Assembly: GCF_033843645.1 (NCBI RefSeq)
Contig: NZ_JAWXVZ010000011.1
Span: 80,794 to 144,793 of the forward strand
Reading direction: 5' to 3'
Length of the DNA stretch: 64,000 nt
Origin: Pseudovibrio zosterae
Lineage (GTDB): Bacteria; Pseudomonadota; Alphaproteobacteria; Rhizobiales; Stappiaceae
In this document: positions 61,279 to 64,000 of the stretch, piece after piece
Numbering within the stretch: the stretch's first letter is position 1
How the letters are laid out: each line of letters begins with the position of its first letter
Notes under the pieces: generated by a model
What the model was told of the DNA's origin: nothing
Databases searched by the model: none
The model's input: only the letters and a program-made list of their open reading frames with translations
Translations under genes and position numbers: made by a program

Positions 61279-63834
61279 GTGGCAGATAAGGCTCCGCAAG
61301 AAACACAGACCGCTCCACATCGGCGTTCTCATTCGGCGCTGGCCCTCCTGTTTTCGCGCAGCCTAGATGGACAGGTCTATCGGCTTCAGGTGCGAGCCGG
61401 AGCCTATCAGCTTTTCGAGCAGGTATGGCCCAATCTGGTGCCGCCTGCCATTCTCGCCGTTTTTTACATTGCCATCAGCTTTCTGGGCGTCTGGGCCTAT
61501 TTGCCTTGGTTCCTCTCAGGGCTGGTCGCGGTCGGGTTCATAGCAGGCGGTCTGTGGTTAGCCCGCGGCCTGCTCGCGGTGCGGCTGCCGACGCGCACCC
61601 AGGCTATCCGCCGGATAGAGCAATCCAGCGGCCTTTCTCATGCGCCGCTGCAATCTCTGGAAGATACCATCGCTCTTGGCCGGGATGACCCGGCGTCCCA
61701 AGCGCTCTGGGCGTTTCATCAGAAGAAGCTTTTGGAACGGGTGAGGGCGCTCAAGGTAGACGGCCCCAAGACCAGAGGCTTTCTGAAAGACCCATATGGG
61801 CTGCGCGCGCTGGCGGCCATGGTGCTGGTGGTGGCGGTCGCTGTTTCCGGGCCTGATCGGTGGAACACCTTGAGCCAGCCGTTCAGTCTGGGCCCTGCCG
61901 GGACGCAAATACCACCTCGTATTGATGCTTGGGTGACGCCGCCTGCCTACACCGGAGAAGCGCCGATTTTCCTTAGCGGGGTGGCGCAGGACCTGCGCGA
62001 TGCCAACACGCCGTTTACCGTGCCCGAGGGCAGCGAACTCTTGGTGCGGGTACAAAACGGCCCGGACCTTGAAGTGGTGCTTGAAGGCGGGGCTGCGGAA
62101 GCGCTCACTCAGGATGAGGATGAAGCGGACAAGATCAACACCGGTGCCCGTGAGTGGCAGTTCAAGCTGACTGAGAACGTGGAGGTGGCCGTAAAGGATG
62201 GCGGTGACACCGCGCAGCTGTGGCGGTTTGCCGTGCAGCCGGACAGGGCGCCCTCCATTGCCTATCTGGCAGACCCGGAGCCGCAGCTTTCCGGCAGCTT
62301 GCGGTTTCAGTACACCATCAGTGATGATTATGGCGTGGCCTCTGCCAGTGCCGTCATCCAGCAACGCCCTGACTCGCGCAATCTGCAATCTGATCCACGT
62401 CCGCTGATCGAAGCGCCAGACATAGACCTGTCGCTGCCAGCACGCCCTGCCACCGAGGGCAATGGCGAAACCTTCAAGGACCTGACGGCGCATCCTTGGG
62501 CGGGCTCTGAGGTCAACATTCAGCTTCAGGCGCGCGATCAAGCAGGCAAGATGGGCGTTTCCGAACAGCTGGCGGTGGTGTTGCCGGAGCGGCGCTTTTC
62601 CAAACCACTTGCACGGGCGGTTGTGGAGCAGCGCCGTGAGCTGGCCATGGACGCCAACCAGCATGTTCAGGTGATTGATGCGTTTGATGCGTTGATGATT
62701 GCGCCGGAAGAGTTCATTGACGACGCTGGCATTTATCTGCCGTTGCGGTTGGCCTATCGCCAGCTTGTGGCCGCTGAGACGGACGACGAACTGCGTGCGG
62801 TGATCGAGGTCCTCTGGACATTGGCGCTCGCCATTGAGGATGGGGATCTGTCTGTGGCCGAGCAGGCCCTGCGAGATGCGCAGGAGGAGCTGCGACGTGC
62901 CTTGGAAGAGGGCGCGTCGGAAGAAGAGATTGCCCGGCTTATGGACAACCTGCGCAACGCTTTGCAGGAGTACCTGCAGGCCTTGATGCAACAGATGCAG
63001 CAGAACCCGCAGGCCATGCAGCAGATGCCCATGGACCCGAACATGCAGCAGATCAATCCGCAGGATTTGGATGAGATGATGCGGCGCATGGAAGAGCTGG
63101 CCCGTCAGGGCTCTCTGGAAGCGGCGCGCGAGCTGCTTTCCCAGATGCAGCAAATGCTTGAAAACCTGCAAACCGCTCGGCCGCAGGCTCCCAGCCAGCA
63201 ACAACAGCAGATGATGGAGACCCTGAACCAGCTTGGCGAGATGATCCAGCGCCAGCAAGAGCTGATGGATGACACCCACCAGTATGCGCCCAACAAGCAG
63301 GACGACCGGATGCGGTCTTACCCAAACCAGTCTGGCGAGCCCATGAGCCCGGAAGAGCTTGAGCAGGCTCTGCAGCAACTGCAACGCCAGCAGGGCGATC
63401 TTTCCGATCAATTGCAGCAAATGCTTGATGAGTTGGCGAACAACGGCATGGGCCAGAACGACCAGCTGGAAGGGGCTGGCGAGTCCATGGATGATGCCCG
63501 CGGCGCGTTGGGCCAGTCGGAACCAGGGCAAGCGCTGGGCGATCAAGGGCGTGCTCTGGAGCAGTTGCGCCAAGGCGCGCAGCAGCTGGCCGAGCAAATG
63601 GCGGGTGAGGGCAACGGCCCGGGCATGACGCAGAACTCGCCGTTCAGTCAGGACCCATTGGGGCGGATGCGCCGGACAGAGGGGCCAGACTTTGGCGACC
63701 AAGTGAAGGTGCCCGATGAAATTGACATTCAGCGTGCTCGGCGCATTCTTGAAGAGTTGCGGCGCCGGTTCTCCGATCCGGAAAGACCGGAGCTTGAGCT
63801 GGACTATCTGGAGCGCCTGCTCAAACGCTATTGA
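61279..63834 (+). CDS. TIGR02302 (DUF4175) large membrane protein
   Basis: 851 residues from GTG at 61279. Two hydrophobic segments near the N-terminus (LVPPAILAVFYIAISFLGVWAY and FLSGLVAVGFIAGGLWLA) and one near 175-195 anchor it. A large beta-rich extracytoplasmic region follows. From about 545 it becomes helical and very Gln/Met/Glu-rich (LMQQMQQNPQAMQQMP; SQQQQQMMETLNQL), probably coiled coil, then a basic C-terminus (RRILEELRRRFSDPERPEL). The family is conserved downstream of lysA in Rhizobiales; its function is unknown. Confidence 0.88.
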   Translation: MADKAPQETQTAPHRRSHSALALLFSRSLDGQVYRLQVRAGAYQLFEQVWPNLVPPAILAVFYIAISFLGVWAYLPWFLSGLVAVGFIAGGLWLARGLLAVRLPTRTQAIRRIEQSSGLSHAPLQSLEDTIALGRDDPASQALWAFHQKKLLERVRALKVDGPKTRGFLKDPYGLRALAAMVLVVAVAVSGPDRWNTLSQPFSLGPAGTQIPPRIDAWVTPPAYTGEAPIFLSGVAQDLRDANTPFTVPEGSELLVRVQNGPDLEVVLEGGAAEALTQDEDEADKINTGAREWQFKLTENVEVAVKDGGDTAQLWRFAVQPDRAPSIAYLADPEPQLSGSLRFQYTISDDYGVASASAVIQQRPDSRNLQSDPRPLIEAPDIDLSLPARPATEGNGETFKDLTAHPWAGSEVNIQLQARDQAGKMGVSEQLAVVLPERRFSKPLARAVVEQRRELAMDANQHVQVIDAFDALMIAPEEFIDDAGIYLPLRLAYRQLVAAETDDELRAVIEVLWTLALAIEDGDLSVAEQALRDAQEELRRALEEGASEEEIARLMDNLRNALQEYLQALMQQMQQNPQAMQQMPMDPNMQQINPQDLDEMMRRMEELARQGSLEAARELLSQMQQMLENLQTARPQAPSQQQQQMMETLNQLGEMIQRQQELMDDTHQYAPNKQDDRMRSYPNQSGEPMSPEELEQALQQLQRQQGDLSDQLQQMLDELANNGMGQNDQLEGAGESMDDARGALGQSEPGQALGDQGRALEQLRQGAQQLAEQMAGEGNGPGMTQNSPFSQDPLGRMRRTEGPDFGDQVKVPDEIDIQRARRILEELRRRFSDPERPELELDYLERLLKRY

Positions 63835-63855
63835 AACTGAGCATCGCGCTTAAAC

Positions 63856-63881
63856 GAAAAAGCCGCCTCATGTGGGCGGCT
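63856..63881 (-). terminator. leftward terminator at the right edge
   Basis: AGCCGCC (63861-63867) pairs with GGCGGCT (63875-63881). On the minus strand the stem is followed by TTTTT, so it would end a leftward gene entering from the right. Confidence 0.7.
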
Positions 63882-63893
63882 CAGATTGATGAC

Positions 63894-63930
63894 AAACCCC
63901 GTCATATTTTTGGCGGGGTTTTCGTTTTTT
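63894..63930 (+). terminator. rightward terminator after the TIGR02302 gene
   Basis: AAACCCCG (63894-63901) pairs with CGGGGTTT (63914-63921), then CG and TTTTTT (63925-63930). Confidence 0.8.
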
Positions 63931-63952
63931 AGGTCTGCGGCGCGGCCTAAAA

Positions 63953-64000
63953 CTACCCCTTGCGACTTACGCCGCCGTAGCTTGTGTTTTGGTGTTCATA
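63953..64000 (-). CDS. possible 3' end of a leftward gene
   Basis: The minus strand reads YEHQNTSYGGVSRKG then TAG at 63953-63955. The leftward terminator at 63856-63881 supports a gene ending here, but another frame (ending in TAA) is also open, so this is tentative. The product cannot be named. Confidence 0.3.
   Translation of the reverse strand, partial: YEHQNTSYGGVSRKG

Noticed and set aside
61558..63702. 714-codon open frame on the minus strand inside the TIGR02302 gene
   Set aside because: A Leu/His/Gln-rich antisense translation caused by codon bias and CAG repeats of the real gene.

Overview
The window is a core-chromosome segment from an alphaproteobacterium, most likely a marine member of the Rhizobiales/Hyphomicrobiales near Stappiaceae (Pseudovibrio, Roseibium or Labrenzia type). 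The order-level call rests on gene order I recognise: irr-fabA-fabB-fabI, dnaQ-coaE-aroE-maf-ppsR | hemE-hemJ-rho, mnmE-mnmG-rsmG-parA-parB-holA-lptE-leuS, and tlpA-argH-lptM-lysA-TIGR02302. The family-level call is an inference. I see no rRNA, tRNA, insertion sequence, prophage or CRISPR array.

Layout. Positions 1-7.4 kb hold a gene tail, a glutathione S-transferase, an Ada-like alkyltransferase, DUF2244/nth, the iron regulator Irr, and the unsaturated fatty acid genes fabA, fabB and fabI. Positions 7.4-12.3 kb hold a D-2-hydroxyacid dehydrogenase and the leftward operon ppsR-maf-aroE-coaE-dnaQ. The 428 bp gap between ppsR and hemE (12301-12728) is the best candidate for the chromosomal replication origin. 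Neighbouring operons diverge from it, it is AT-rich, and it holds six GANTC sites. Rightward from it run hemE, hemJ, rho, mnmE, mnmG, rsmG, parA and parB, with six parS-like sites spread over 16.4-22.2 kb. This is therefore the origin and segregation domain.

Positions 24.8-31 kb carry holA-lptE-leuS (leftward), yggS and an anchored hydrolase. Positions 31-36.2 kb carry a possible small structured RNA, then ffh, a chorismate mutase and the ribosomal cluster rpsP-rimM-trmD-rplS, which is interrupted by an opposite-strand VanZ-like gene. Positions 36.3-46.7 kb are more mixed: a metallophosphoesterase, leuC, an HNH nuclease, a TadG-like von Willebrand A protein, acetyl-CoA synthetase, DUF1761, a second glutathione S-transferase, an AdhB-type iron alcohol dehydrogenase and an LprI-like protein.

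Positions 47-49.7 kb carry a D-Ala-D-Ala carboxypeptidase and a His-rich COG0523 metal GTPase. Positions 49.8-56.4 kb are leftward: etfB-etfA-hydroxyacyl-CoA dehydrogenase, a PduO-type adenosyltransferase, a twin-membrane-segment protein, TspO, a short-chain dehydrogenase and a UbiH-type hydroxylase. Positions 56.5-64 kb hold tesB, tlpA, argH, lptM, lysA and a large TIGR02302 membrane protein.

Themes. Fatty acid synthesis (fabABI) and fatty acid oxidation (etfBA-hbd) lie about 48 kb apart but share a 16 bp near-palindrome upstream (14 of 16 bases identical), which suggests one lipid-responsive regulator. Several intergenic regions hold strong hairpins without a U-tract (fab junctions, rho leader, tesB/tlpA). 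Start codons were often moved inside the longest open frame, by Shine-Dalgarno position and family N-terminus.
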